From assembly GCF_038096165.1 (NCBI RefSeq), contig NZ_CP151076.1:2539501-2603500 (forward strand): a stretch of DNA of 64,000 bases, in the 5' to 3' direction. Both the position numbers and the translations under genes were made by a program. The DNA is from Pseudomonas sp. G.S.17. GTDB taxonomy: Bacteria > Pseudomonadota > Gammaproteobacteria > Pseudomonadales > Pseudomonadaceae. A model generated the notes under the pieces. The model was not told the origin of the DNA. It ran no database searches and saw only the letters and a list, made by a program, of their open reading frames with translations. Below, in pieces: positions 1 through 9,243 of this stretch; positions within the stretch are counted from its first letter, which is position 1; the number at the start of each line of letters is the position of its first letter.

Positions 1-156
1 GAAGCGAAATGAAGTCATTCGGTTGCAGTGGACGTTGGTGCTCGATCTGGGTCGGCTACCAGGTTTTGTTCAAATCGCCCTGTGGACTGAGAGTAGGACG
101 AAGACTAGGATGGGTGAAAGAGGCAATTTCACTGAATGACATCTTTTTTCATGTTC

Positions 157-171
157 ATTCGGTTGGCGAAT
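157..171. promoter_or_regulatory. Inverted repeat before iclR-type gene
   Basis: A perfect inverted repeat ATTCG-GTTGG-CGAAT lies 21 bases ahead of the regulator start. IclR-family proteins often bind short palindromes near their own promoters, so this could be an autoregulatory operator. The arms are only 5 bp, so chance is a real alternative. Confidence 0.25.
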
Positions 172-192
172 TAAATATCGGAATTAACTTAA

Positions 193-1029
193 ATGAATTC
201 CACTGAGCGGAACGAAAATACGAAAGATGTTGGTGTCGGCGCTGTGTCACGGCTGTTTGCCGTGCTGCGTTGCCTGGGCAACTGCGCCGAGGGTGGCGAA
301 CGGGTTACCCAATTAGCCCAGCAGGTTGGCCTGTCGCAACCCACCACCCATCGCCTGTTACGCAGCCTGATGGATGAAGGCATGGTCGAGCAGGATCAGC
401 GCAGCAAGCGCTATCGGCTGAGCATCGAGTTTTTTGCGTTGGCCGCCAAGGCGGGCAACACCGGCAACTTGCGCGATCTGGTCCGGCCCAGCCTGTTGCG
501 GCTGTCGGCTTCCCTGGGCGATTCGCTGTTCCTGCTGGCGCGCAGTGGCTTCGATGCAATCTGCCTGGACCGCAGCGAAGGCCCGTATCCGATTCGCACC
601 TTCACCGGCGATATCGGCGGCCGCGTAGCACTGGGCGTGGGGCAGGGCAGCCTGGCAATCCTCGCCTATTTGCCGGAAGAAGAACGCGACACCGTGATCC
701 GCTACAACCTGCCACGCCTCAAGGATTTCCACCTGTACGACGAAGTCTTCCTGCGTTCGGAAGTCGAAAACGTCCGCCGCCTCGGCTACGCCGCCCGTAA
801 CACCGGCGCACTGCCGGGTATGGCCGGCCTGGCGGTGCCGATCTTCGACCGCGAAGGCCGCTCGGTGGCCGCCCTCAGCGTTGCCACCATCAGCGACCGC
901 CTCGGCCCGGATCGTTTGCTGACCGTCGTGGAATTGCTCAAGCGCGAAGCCGCCGTGATCAGCGCACGGATCAACCCGTTTGATCCGTCGTTGCGCAGGC
1001 CGAGTCAGGTGTTTGGGCAGGGGGAGTAG
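193..1029 (+). CDS. IclR-family transcriptional regulator
   Basis: A 278-residue protein of the usual IclR length. The N-terminal ~80 residues form a winged helix-turn-helix (VTQLAQQVGLSQPTTHRLLRSL), followed by the IclR effector-binding domain, recognisable by YLPEEERD, NTGALPGMAGLAVPIFD and VAALSVATISDR. IclR proteins are dimeric regulators of catabolic genes that respond to small carboxylic acids or aromatics. The ATG at 193 has no strong ribosome site; residues ENTKDVGVGAVSRLF mark the usual domain onset, so a slightly later start is possible. The next gene is convergent and unrelated in function, so the target is probably upstream, outside the window. Family certain, ligand unknown. Confidence 0.9.
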   Translation: MNSTERNENTKDVGVGAVSRLFAVLRCLGNCAEGGERVTQLAQQVGLSQPTTHRLLRSLMDEGMVEQDQRSKRYRLSIEFFALAAKAGNTGNLRDLVRPSLLRLSASLGDSLFLLARSGFDAICLDRSEGPYPIRTFTGDIGGRVALGVGQGSLAILAYLPEEERDTVIRYNLPRLKDFHLYDEVFLRSEVENVRRLGYAARNTGALPGMAGLAVPIFDREGRSVAALSVATISDRLGPDRLLTVVELLKREAAVISARINPFDPSLRRPSQVFGQGE

Positions 1030-1176
1030 GGGATTACTGTTCCGCGAAAACACCGGATTTAATGTTCGCCCGCGCCGCGAGGCAGCGATTGCTGACGACG
1101 CCCGTCCGCACGCCTCGCGGATGATGATCCCGGTTTCGACTCCCGCCGTGTTCAGAGGCTCTTTTGCAATGACCTT

Positions 1177-4100
1177 TCAATTCCTCCTAACGAGAAATAT
1201 CTCCTTCGGCATCCTGAACCCCCGCAACTTGAGCAACGCCATCGGCCCCGCGCCCATTTCGGTGCGCAGATGCCAGGTCAAACCGAGGCCGTCGGGGGCG
1301 GTGAGGACCATGCGGTAGCGGCTTTCGCCGTCGTCCAGCAGGGTCATTTTGGCGTTCTCCAGCAGGCGGATCAGGCCCCAGGTGCCTTGATAGTCCCCGA
1401 ACAGGCGCTCGCCGGTGTGCACGCTGGTCCACGTTAGGCTGGCGCCCGGATGGTCGCTGCGGCCCGGCCAGTTGAAGCGTTGCCATTTTTCCCGCTGATT
1501 GAAGTACTCGTGTTTTTCGCCGTTGAGGGTGAAGGTGGTTTGCACCACGTTGCGCACGGCTTTGCCACTGAGCTCGAAACTCAAGCCCATGCCGCCGTCG
1601 GTGTAGAGCACGTCGGCCAGATGGCTGAGCTGGTTGATGGCGGTCAGAAATTGCGGATTCAGGCGCAAGCCCTGGCTATGGCGCGTGTCTGCCACCCACT
1701 GGCTGCCTTCCTTGCGCAGCACGCCGCTGAGCTGGCGCTGCAAGAATTGTTCGATGCGCCCGGAATCGGCGCGGATCATTTGCCCGAGCATGGGCAGCGA
1801 GATGTCGCTGGCGGTGGCCGCAAAGGGGTAACGGCCGGTGAAGGCGCTGTCCCAGTCGCTGACAACCGCACGCTGCCACTGTTTGTTGAGGCTCGCCGCC
1901 GAGGGTTGCAGGACTTTTTGCCAGGCTTGATCCAGCGGCTGCACAAACAAGGTCTGGCCAATTCCGGCCCATTCGGCGCCCAGACTCGCGGCGATCAGAC
2001 GGCCATAGGATTGGGTGTCGGTCAGGTCGATGCTGTTGCCCTGAAACACCGTTTGCGCCAAAGCCTGGGTCATTTCCAGCGGGTCGGGTGCGTTGCTGAT
2101 TTGCTGCAACTTCAAGCGCACGCGGGTCACGCGGGTGAGAAACGCCTGCACGCTCAGGCTGTCATCGCTGGCCGCACTTTCCGGGCCTTTGCCGAGCAGG
2201 GCCAGCAAGGGACCAAAGGTTGCATCCAGCGGCCCGCGCGGGCCGAGTCCTAGCTGGTCGATGACGGGGGTCGCGTCCTGTTTGATCAACTGCTGAGCCG
2301 ACTGAATCAACGAGTCAGCCAACGCCTGCCCACGCGTGCCGGCCTGTCCTTGCCACGCCAGGGTATTCATCAGCGCGATGACCGGCGATTGGCGCACGTC
2401 GCTCATCAGCGTCAACTGGTCGATCACTTCGGCCAGGCTCTTGGCCTGCTTCCAGCGCAGGCTGTTGAGAAACGCCAGCCACGCACCGCTGTAGTCCTGA
2501 AAGTAGCGTTGGGTGAGGCGTTCGCGCAGCACATCCGGGGTCAGTTCGGCGGCGATGTCCGTCTGGCTGTCGCTGAGCACCCAGTCGATTTGCTCGCGGC
2601 GTGCGTCGGCAATGTCATCAATCGCCTTGCGCACCTGGCCTTCCCAGGCCTGACGGGTGAACACGCCGGGCACCTCGGCGCCCGAGGACAACAGCGCCAG
2701 CGCATCGGTGTCGCCGACCATGTCGTGCAGGCTCAATGCCGGAGAGTGATTGGCCGCCGCGTCGAGCACTTTCTGGTACAGGTTGGCTTCGGCATTGCGC
2801 TGGCCCAACTGCCCCAGCAGCACTTGTCGCGCCTGGGCCACCAGCGTCGGATTGGCTTCAATGCGCCAGTCCGGGTGCGCGGCCAGGTGCTCGCTGTAAA
2901 ACTTCCAAAGTCCGGGCGACAAGCCTTGCCACAAGCCCGGCGAAATACCCTCACGCTCAGGTTCGGCATTGCCCAAAGCCTTGGCCAGAAAGGCTGCATC
3001 GGCTTTTTCCGGACGCGCCATCATCAGGTACGCCTTGAGCTGTTGGTACGCGTCGTTGGCACGCTTGGCCCGCTCGGGACTGTCCGGCGCCAGCTTGACC
3101 AACGCCCGCAGCTGACGTTGCAGGTTTGCCGCCGCCGGGTCGCGCATCAGGCGATTGTTGGCTTCGATATAACGCGGCCACAAGGCATCGAGCAGCGCCT
3201 GATTCTGGTTCAGGCCAAAGCGCTGATACCAGGCCGCGCCGTGTTCAAGGCGATAATCCAGCCGCGCCATTTCCCGCACCCAGTCGTTCAGCGCTCGCAG
3301 CTGCGCATCACCATTGCCGGGCTGTTGCAGGGTCGCGAGCGAGGTGTGCAACTGGGCGATTTGTTGCCGATTGCTGGCGAACGACAACAGCATGCCCGCG
3401 CCCCACAGCAGTGCCAGGCTGAGCATCAATACGTAGCCGATGCGGGTGGCGGGCCAGCCCAAGCGACGCACATTGACGGCCCGGTCTTCAACTACGCCAC
3501 GCCACGCCGGATCCAGCAGCCAGAGGTTGGGGTAATCACTTGTAGCTCGCGACACTGGCAGGCTGAACCACACACCACGCAGCGGCAAACCCCGAGCGAA
3601 ATCACCGAGCAACGGCGCGAGCGCCTGGCGCCAACGGGCGATGCCCTCGGCTTGCAAGTCGCGAGACAAACGAAACAGGAAATCATGCTCAAGCGCGGTT
3701 TCCATCTGCGCCAGGCCCGCCAGCCGCAAAGGCTGCGGCAACTCGCCGAGGCAGCTTTCCAGCTGCGGCGCCGTCAAGCGCGCCGGCAACAGACAACCCA
3801 CCGAATCGGTCGGGCGTTCAAGTTGCGACCATTCACTGGCGCAGACCTGCCACAGGTGCAGCGGCAACTGCCAACACAAGGCACTCGCCAGACTTTTCAG
3901 GTTGCGCGTCCCCGTATTCATCGCCGCAGCATCGGCGCTCTGCGCCTTGCTCAACGCCCAAACCACCCCATCCAGCGGCCGCCCACGCGTCAAACCGCGC
4001 CACCGCGCAACGAACGCCTCATGCAATTCAACCTGCGGACTGCCACCCCACAACAACACCGTGCCCTGGCCTTCCTGCCAAAGGTCTTTGGCCAGGCCGG

Positions 4101-4500
4101 GAGCGATGGCTTCGATCTGCTCGGGTTCGCCGACGATGATTAAAAGGCGGACTTTGCGGCGCCAGAGCAGGCCGTGGTTTTGTTTGAGGCGATTGCGGAG
4201 TTTATCTGGCCGTTCCGAGCTCTTGTTCTGCGTGCTGTCCGAAGCGGCAGGGATCAGGTCGTCACTCCTGCGGGACTGATAAAACGACGGGCCTGCCCTA
4301 CGCCCCATGACCTTAAAACCAATCACCAGCACCATCAGTATCAGACCGGCTGTAGTCAGCCAAACGGAAGATAGTCCAACTTCTTCCAACTGCATGTTTA
4401 GTAACGTTGGCCGCTGCCAGACCAGGAAACATAGGAGAGCTCCCACTGAAAGCACCACAGCGACAAGAATCCAAAACCATATAGAACGTCGACTACTCAT
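1177..4500 (-). CDS. tssM: TssM/IcmF-like T6SS inner-membrane protein
   Basis: A 1107-residue protein of TssM size. Transmembrane segments lie near residues 7-27, 46-64 and 353-375, the canonical TssM topology: a cytoplasmic loop after the second helix and a large periplasmic region after the third, including ImcF-related and C-terminal DUF1215-like parts. In TssM proteins this scaffold spans the envelope with TssJ and TssL. The cytoplasmic loop begins RLLIIVGEPEQIEAIAP where many TssMs carry a P-loop; no GxxxxGK[ST] is present, so nucleotide binding is unlikely. The start is 9 bases after the stop of the preceding gene, at the end of the vgrG-PAAR operon. No tssBC, tssJ, tssK, tssL or tssH is in the window, so this is an orphan copy tied to a cargo island rather than the core cluster. 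Family call firm, specialised role inferred. Confidence 0.85.
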   Translation of the reverse strand: MSSRRSIWFWILVAVVLSVGALLCFLVWQRPTLLNMQLEEVGLSSVWLTTAGLILMVLVIGFKVMGRRAGPSFYQSRRSDDLIPAASDSTQNKSSERPDKLRNRLKQNHGLLWRRKVRLLIIVGEPEQIEAIAPGLAKDLWQEGQGTVLLWGGSPQVELHEAFVARWRGLTRGRPLDGVVWALSKAQSADAAAMNTGTRNLKSLASALCWQLPLHLWQVCASEWSQLERPTDSVGCLLPARLTAPQLESCLGELPQPLRLAGLAQMETALEHDFLFRLSRDLQAEGIARWRQALAPLLGDFARGLPLRGVWFSLPVSRATSDYPNLWLLDPAWRGVVEDRAVNVRRLGWPATRIGYVLMLSLALLWGAGMLLSFASNRQQIAQLHTSLATLQQPGNGDAQLRALNDWVREMARLDYRLEHGAAWYQRFGLNQNQALLDALWPRYIEANNRLMRDPAAANLQRQLRALVKLAPDSPERAKRANDAYQQLKAYLMMARPEKADAAFLAKALGNAEPEREGISPGLWQGLSPGLWKFYSEHLAAHPDWRIEANPTLVAQARQVLLGQLGQRNAEANLYQKVLDAAANHSPALSLHDMVGDTDALALLSSGAEVPGVFTRQAWEGQVRKAIDDIADARREQIDWVLSDSQTDIAAELTPDVLRERLTQRYFQDYSGAWLAFLNSLRWKQAKSLAEVIDQLTLMSDVRQSPVIALMNTLAWQGQAGTRGQALADSLIQSAQQLIKQDATPVIDQLGLGPRGPLDATFGPLLALLGKGPESAASDDSLSVQAFLTRVTRVRLKLQQISNAPDPLEMTQALAQTVFQGNSIDLTDTQSYGRLIAASLGAEWAGIGQTLFVQPLDQAWQKVLQPSAASLNKQWQRAVVSDWDSAFTGRYPFAATASDISLPMLGQMIRADSGRIEQFLQRQLSGVLRKEGSQWVADTRHSQGLRLNPQFLTAINQLSHLADVLYTDGGMGLSFELSGKAVRNVVQTTFTLNGEKHEYFNQREKWQRFNWPGRSDHPGASLTWTSVHTGERLFGDYQGTWGLIRLLENAKMTLLDDGESRYRMVLTAPDGLGLTWHLRTEMGAGPMALLKLRGFRMPKEIFLVRRN

Positions 4501-4509
4501 CAGATTTCC

Positions 4510-5742
4510 CTAAACTGCCAATGGCGGCACAACCACTGAGCACCACAGCCGTGCGTCAGCCGTGCTCTCTCGACAAAAAATGAACTGGGCCGTGGCTTCG
4601 GCGCGGATCGATTCCACAGAAGCAGCGATTGCGACCCATGCCGCAGCGCAATTTAGATCGCCCAAAAACATACTGAGGTCGTGCAAGCCTTGTCGGTGGT
4701 CGGCCAGCATCTGCACGCCGTCAAGTGCCCCGCTAACAGCCGCTGTCCGGGCCGAGTCCGCTACGGCGATCCAAACGTGCTGGATGAGTGAAACCTCCAC
4801 CGGCCCCCATTCGAGAGCTTGGCGCGTGGCCTTAAGAAGCCCCTCGGCATCTGGCTCGCGTTCCTGCTCGGGACGATGCAGATAAGCCAGCGGCTCCAGC
4901 ACGGTTTGCGTCAAACGGTTACCGAACAGCAAGCCCACGACCGCTTCTGCCGTACCCCCGGTTTGGTCAGGTGCGAGCTGAAACGCTACTACCAGCAATA
5001 GCGCCTGATCGTGGATACGCTGGTCGAGCCAGTCATCCACTACCGATAATCCGCTGCCCTCGACCGGTGTGGCCGTCTGGCGTATACCCGATTCGGACCA
5101 AACGTCATGCCAAAGCTCGCTCAACGTGTTTTTCTGGATGCCGCTGCTCATCTCCAGCAGCAACGCCAGCGGTTGATCGTCCGGGAGCATCTCAAGCACT
5201 CTGGCAATATCGCCCACCACTTGCCGCAACACTCGTCGCAGCAACACTTCGGGCGACTCTCCCTGTTCGTAAACCAGTCGACTATGACGAGCGCCATTTT
5301 CACTGGCCTGCCACTCAGGCTGGACAGTCAGGGCCTTTTGACCGTGAAGCAAAGCTTGCAGTTGTGCTTCACCGCTATCGATGCTGCGCTCACGTAACGC
5401 GGTATGCAGGCTTACTGCTAACACCTGCTGCGAACGTCGCCCACGACGCAGTTTCTGAGCTAGATCCTCTTCCCGGGCGTCGTTCCAGCTTTCAGCCACG
5501 CCAGACTCACCGGCATACAACATCGCCCGTAAAAGGCCCAGCGCACACCAGATCAGAAAAGGGGCGCCCAAAACGTTTAACCAAAAACGATCCGGCTGCA
5601 GAGCAAAATCGGCACCCGCCAATAACAGCGTTAGCATCAGACCCACCAGCAGCAACACAACCAGTAAAAGAAGCCATAACCACGCACGAGGTGCCGCCGG
5701 GGGGCTCAGGGGAGCAGGGACTTCGTCCAGTTTGACTGGCAT
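4510..5742 (-). CDS. Unknown membrane-anchored T6SS-island protein
   Basis: A 410-residue protein I do not recognise. Two hydrophobic segments stand at residues ~20-47 and ~54-74, with a short proline-rich head (LSPPAAPRAW); the remaining ~330 residues are soluble. The C-terminal third is rich in small residues and repeats short hydrophobic strands (LLLVVAFQL, HVWIAVADSA, CAAAWVAIAASVESI). The ATG follows GAGGTGATTA, and the PAAR stop codon lies within that ribosome site, so the two are translationally coupled. It stands between PAAR and the TssM-like gene, suggesting an inner-membrane accessory or loading factor working with TssM. That role is inference from position. It resembles in layout, not proven in sequence, the membrane accessories encoded with phospholipase effectors in Pseudomonas vgrG islands. 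Confidence 0.75.
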   Translation of the reverse strand: MPVKLDEVPAPLSPPAAPRAWLWLLLLVVLLLVGLMLTLLLAGADFALQPDRFWLNVLGAPFLIWCALGLLRAMLYAGESGVAESWNDAREEDLAQKLRRGRRSQQVLAVSLHTALRERSIDSGEAQLQALLHGQKALTVQPEWQASENGARHSRLVYEQGESPEVLLRRVLRQVVGDIARVLEMLPDDQPLALLLEMSSGIQKNTLSELWHDVWSESGIRQTATPVEGSGLSVVDDWLDQRIHDQALLLVVAFQLAPDQTGGTAEAVVGLLFGNRLTQTVLEPLAYLHRPEQEREPDAEGLLKATRQALEWGPVEVSLIQHVWIAVADSARTAAVSGALDGVQMLADHRQGLHDLSMFLGDLNCAAAWVAIAASVESIRAEATAQFIFCRESTADARLWCSVVVPPLAV

Positions 5743-5745
5743 TAA

Positions 5746-6009
5746 TCACCTCGCCGTGGCAGCAGACAGGGAAGAAATCAATGCGCAGCCACAGGCACAC
5801 AAATGCCCATCAAAAGCCACAGGTACACCGTTGTCACAATAGGTCGGGTTCCCCTCGGCGATAATTGTGCGGCCGTGGCCGGGAATAGGGCACAGCACCG
5901 GATCACCCAACCGGGCCGCACCGATACCGTCAAATACCATATCCTCGGAACCCGAAAACACCTTACCGCCACCGGTGGTGGTGTCGCCTATACGAATAAT
6001 TCCTTTCAT
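5746..6009 (-). CDS. PAAR-domain spike-tip protein
   Basis: An 87-residue stand-alone PAAR protein that would cap the VgrG spike and carry cargo. It begins MKGIIRIGDTTTGGGKV, with the PAAR repeats LGDPVLCPIPGHG and GVPVAFDGHLCACGC. The histidines and cysteines in CPIPGHG and DGHLCACGC fit the zinc site at the PAAR tip. I chose the ATG at 6009 over a longer in-frame start because it overlaps the previous stop as ATGA and has GGAG 8 bases upstream. It has no fused toxin; the toxin is the separate gene two positions upstream, so effector and tip are probably non-covalently joined. Confidence 0.9.
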   Translation of the reverse strand: MKGIIRIGDTTTGGGKVFSGSEDMVFDGIGAARLGDPVLCPIPGHGRTIIAEGNPTYCDNGVPVAFDGHLCACGCALISSLSAATAR

Positions 6010-7055
6010 TTTCGAGACTCCGTGCAAGAACCACCGTCGACCCGCCGGATCAGCGTCCAGGTCACCGGCTGGTCATCCTTAAAGGGCAGGTGTTCGCCTT
6101 GTTGCAGGTCGACGTACTCAAGGCCTTTGCGGGTAAAGACCGACCATTTCCCGCTGTGGCTTGCGAGCTCTCCCGACCGCGCGGTGATATGTGGCCGTTC
6201 CTCACGGCTGATGAACTGCGCTTCGCGCTGAGGCCAGGTATAGAGTTCTTCTGGTTCACCTTTGGGGAAGAAACCGCGCTCGGGCACGTCAATGAATTCA
6301 TCTTCCACGCGACGGACCAGTGTCCAGCCGGTTTCGGTCCATTGGGTTTCCACCCAGTCATAGGCGGGTTTGCCAGTAGCTTCAAAGACAAAATCCGTGC
6401 GCCGGATGCCCAGACTTGCCGAGCTCCCCCCCTTAAACTTGTCGGGATACAGTAAGCGCGCTGGAGCGAAATCCACATCCGGTAGATAGATGCCTATCTG
6501 CGTGGCTCGCTCGTTTTTTTCGATGCGCACATTAGGGTCCAGTTCATAGCGGGGGATGCGGCGGGGCAATTCACTTACTTCGTAGAGCCCACCCTGCCCC
6601 TTATAGGTCAAGGCGCCTTCGTCCCATTCTCCGCCAGTAGTCCAGCCAAGTCGTTGATCCAGCTTGGTCGCCCGCTCTCGCAGTAGCTGAATGCGCTGTT
6701 GCTCCTCATCGGTCATCCAGCCGTCCCAGAACTCCATCATGCCCCGGTTATTGAATCTCATTGCAAAGCCAGCTTTGAATGCCAATGGATCGTTGTTGAC
6801 TCGCTGGATATAAGCTTTGATGTAAAAATCCCGGTCAGGACGAATATCGGGCAGCACCCGGTTACCCCAGACCACATCGCCTTGCTGCCATTGGGGTTTA
6901 CTGCGATGGTGCGGATCAAGGTTGCTTTGCACGCGAGCAAAGGCCGCCTCATGGGCATCGATCCACTCAATGATTGCATCGCGGGTGGCCGCGAAATGCT
7001 CGGGTGAACTGAAGGTTTCCAGCAAGTAGCATTCAAGGGGATGCAGAACGGCCAT
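6006..7055 (-). CDS. Candidate T6SS immunity protein (Imm71/72-like)
   Basis: A 349-residue soluble protein with no signal peptide or membrane segment. It sits one base after the effector stop, with AAGGAA as ribosome site, and its stop overlaps the PAAR start. The N-terminal half is helical (LECYLLETFSSPEHFAATRD). The C-terminal part holds two related strand-rich stretches, GWTLVRRVEDEF near residue 245 and TWTLIRRVDGG near residue 330, suggesting an internal repeat. Placement directly after the toxin gene is typical of immunity genes, and the layout recalls the large Imm71/Imm72 families, but I cannot confirm membership. An effector adaptor or chaperone is the main alternative. Confidence 0.5.
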   Translation of the reverse strand: MAVLHPLECYLLETFSSPEHFAATRDAIIEWIDAHEAAFARVQSNLDPHHRSKPQWQQGDVVWGNRVLPDIRPDRDFYIKAYIQRVNNDPLAFKAGFAMRFNNRGMMEFWDGWMTDEEQQRIQLLRERATKLDQRLGWTTGGEWDEGALTYKGQGGLYEVSELPRRIPRYELDPNVRIEKNERATQIGIYLPDVDFAPARLLYPDKFKGGSSASLGIRRTDFVFEATGKPAYDWVETQWTETGWTLVRRVEDEFIDVPERGFFPKGEPEELYTWPQREAQFISREERPHITARSGELASHSGKWSVFTRKGLEYVDLQQGEHLPFKDDQPVTWTLIRRVDGGSCTESRK

Positions 7056-7056
7056 T

Positions 7057-8502
7057 TCAAGGTTCCTTTTTGAGATCAGGCATGCGCCAGTTATTGGTCA
7101 AGACGGGCAGGCCCAAAAAGGGTGCCGGAGGATCGAGGTCGGCGAAGCCGGTACCGTCGTCGTAGCCCCAGCCGGTTTTTTGTCGGGGGCTGGAAAAATC
7201 AGGCTTAAGGTCCTTGGGGTCCAACACGATTTGCTTGCGCCCCCCTTCCAGCGTGTAACTGGCGTCCGGTTTGAGCTTCTGACTGGCAGCGACCCCTTCC
7301 CAAACCTTGAGGGAATCGCCTGGTGGCACGGTATAAACCAGGTACTCGCCGTTTTCATTCCAGCTCTTCCAGACGGCAAAATTGCGCCGCCACTCACTTT
7401 TGGAGTTGAGTGCCTGGAACTCGTCCTCGCGCATCCAGAAGAAGCCGTTGTCGTAGGACTTTTCTCCGGGCTCCACCACCCGGTATAGACGCTTGCCTGG
7501 GGCGACGCTCACTGCGTTTACAGTTCCGTGGAACGTATCGAACTTACCTTTAATGATGTCCGGCCAACCTTCCGCAATCTTCGTCAACGCATCTGACGGC
7601 AACTCCTGCAAGGCCTTAAACTTAGAGTCCGTAATATCGTCCACCCACTCCGGTTTTTTGCGTTCAAGCAGCTCGAGCTCGGCATTCGGCCGCTGACCCA
7701 GCACATGGGTATTGTCCCCCGGCCGTGCGCGATAGACGCCGTCAGCCTCCACCCGCAGGCGGTTGGCCAGGGTGTCCAGATAATCCTGGGTATGACGCAG
7801 GGCCTTATACAGTTCAGTGGGGGCCTTGATGAATACCCCCTCAATGGTCGCCAATAGCAATTCCGCTGGCGTTTTCAAGGCAGCCGGGCCCCAGAGAATG
7901 GCGCGGTCTATCAACTTACGACTGATGCTCCTCAGAGCATTAAAGCCGTCCATCAGGAGTTCCACGCTCAATTGGGCCTTGAGCTGGTCGATGCTTTGCG
8001 CGAGGTATTGGTAAACGTTGTGAACTTTCATACGAGCCAGTGTTTCGCGCACCGGTGCCATGTCCAGGTAGCGCCTGAGCAGGGCCATCCCCTGCTCGAA
8101 ATCAATCTCACGCGGCTCTGTTTTGAGCGTCGTGTGTAAACGACGCCGCGCGGCCTGGATCATTACTTTGAAGCAACCTTTAACCAGTGAGCCCAATACC
8201 GGAACAGCGCCGATCAAGGTCAACACCATCGCCACCCAGGCCCACGTATTGCTGCTGTCCTCATCGATCTTGCGGCAGTTGGCGATAAAGTCGCGGATAT
8301 CGCAGAGTTGATCCACCAGCGGGATCATGGAAATCAGCGTTCCTGTAACGACCTGCGCCGTGCTGGGGTCTTCATGGAAATCGCCTTGCAGCGTTTCCCA
8401 AAGCCAGACGCCACTGGCCTCGACCCTGGCTTGGGCACCCGAAAACCAACCGGGTGGCGCGGGTTGATAGAACGCCAGTGCGTTCTGCAGTTCTTCATTC
8501 AT
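7057..8502 (-). CDS. Probable T6SS effector, possible NAD-targeting toxin
   Basis: A 481-residue protein in two parts. Residues ~45-115 carry VTGTLISMIPLVDQLCDIRD and WVAMVLTLIGAVPVLGSLVK, a hydrophobic region I recognise from PAAR- and Rhs-linked T6SS effectors before the toxin module. Residues ~336-430 form a compact C-terminal domain with LYRVVEPG (Arg341), YLVYTVPPGD, a VWEG tryptophan-glycine (~401) and LEGGRKQIVL (Glu419, Gln424). An Arg on an early strand followed by a GG-x-x-Q strand recalls TNT-type NAD glycohydrolases and ADP-ribosyltransferase folds. That resemblance is by eye only. There is no fused PAAR; the separate PAAR gene two places downstream probably provides docking. The ATG at 8502 has a weak ribosome site. 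Confidence 0.6.
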   Translation of the reverse strand: MNEELQNALAFYQPAPPGWFSGAQARVEASGVWLWETLQGDFHEDPSTAQVVTGTLISMIPLVDQLCDIRDFIANCRKIDEDSSNTWAWVAMVLTLIGAVPVLGSLVKGCFKVMIQAARRRLHTTLKTEPREIDFEQGMALLRRYLDMAPVRETLARMKVHNVYQYLAQSIDQLKAQLSVELLMDGFNALRSISRKLIDRAILWGPAALKTPAELLLATIEGVFIKAPTELYKALRHTQDYLDTLANRLRVEADGVYRARPGDNTHVLGQRPNAELELLERKKPEWVDDITDSKFKALQELPSDALTKIAEGWPDIIKGKFDTFHGTVNAVSVAPGKRLYRVVEPGEKSYDNGFFWMREDEFQALNSKSEWRRNFAVWKSWNENGEYLVYTVPPGDSLKVWEGVAASQKLKPDASYTLEGGRKQIVLDPKDLKPDFSSPRQKTGWGYDDGTGFADLDPPAPFLGLPVLTNNWRMPDLKKEP

Positions 8503-8583
8503 GGCATTTCATCGCAGTATTTAATAAGAAAGTTGTGCGGTTCCCTGTAACCGGAGGCCACTGCGCGTCAAGAAAACGCATGA

Positions 8584-9018
8584 TTACTCAGGCTCTCCAA
8601 CCGGTACTGCGTTCACCCTCGAAATGCTGAGCAGCTTGATAACTTCAACGAGAAGAAATATAAAAAATATCAACGCTGTTTTTTTCAGCCCAAAGAAACT
8701 ATTCACCCAAGGCATAAAGGGTAACGACGGAATAAAGAAATACAGGCGAAATGGCGCTTGCACAAAAGCAACCATATGCGCCCAGCGGTGATGGCTGAAA
8801 AACATGAACATACTCAGCGCCAATGAGAGGTTTAAAAGTACAGGGACAATGAATCCACCCAAAATAGCCAGCCAGTTGGCCGGCGAAAACGCATATATCA
8901 TCATCATGTATGCGCCATAAAGAAATGTTGTGGGATTACTTAAATTCCAGTAAACAAACCACCACACGCACAACAGGTCGACAACACCCCAAAAGAAATA
9001 CACTTGCTGCTTGGTCAT
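8584..9018 (-). CDS. Small four-helix membrane protein A
   Basis: A 144-residue very hydrophobic protein with about four membrane segments (VYFFWGVVDLLCVWWFVYW, WLAILGGFIVPVLLNLSLAL, FRLYFFIPSLPFMPW, ALIFFIFLLVEVIKLL). It is a clear paralogue of the neighbouring interrupted gene: both share xFxxWGxxD at the start, YWxxS, then (L/V)Q(A/S)P(F/L)RLY and PSLxFxPWVxxFF. Function unknown. Location between vgrG and the effector suggests an inner-membrane immunity protein, either for the VgrG C-terminal domain or for the effector. It is the only intact copy here. Base composition is lower in GC than its neighbours, as is common for polymorphic toxin-immunity genes. Confidence 0.7.
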   Translation of the reverse strand: MTKQQVYFFWGVVDLLCVWWFVYWNLSNPTTFLYGAYMMMIYAFSPANWLAILGGFIVPVLLNLSLALSMFMFFSHHRWAHMVAFVQAPFRLYFFIPSLPFMPWVNSFFGLKKTALIFFIFLLVEVIKLLSISRVNAVPVGEPE

Positions 9019-9243
9019 TTTTACTTGTCCCTATCGATTACTATGTCATCCAAAAAAATTGACTGGATCCCGGATCTTTATAGCGCCTTACTCAAGCGCC
9101 AATTTTGTCATCCGTGCCTCGCCGCTTAATGCTCCATATCTTCAACCCCTCGGACGTTAATAATAAAAGCCAAGCTACCACCGCGTGGTTGACGCTAAAA
9201 AAACCGCTGACCCATGGAATGAACGCCAATGAAGGCACCGCTA

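Noticed and set aside
9..206. A 65-codon frame at the left edge
   Set aside because: No ribosome site or family features, and it overlaps the IclR gene start region.
2350..4143. A 597-codon plus-strand frame
   Set aside because: Lies opposite tssM, composition shows a GC-rich shadow (many Arg, Gln, His, Pro), no domain.
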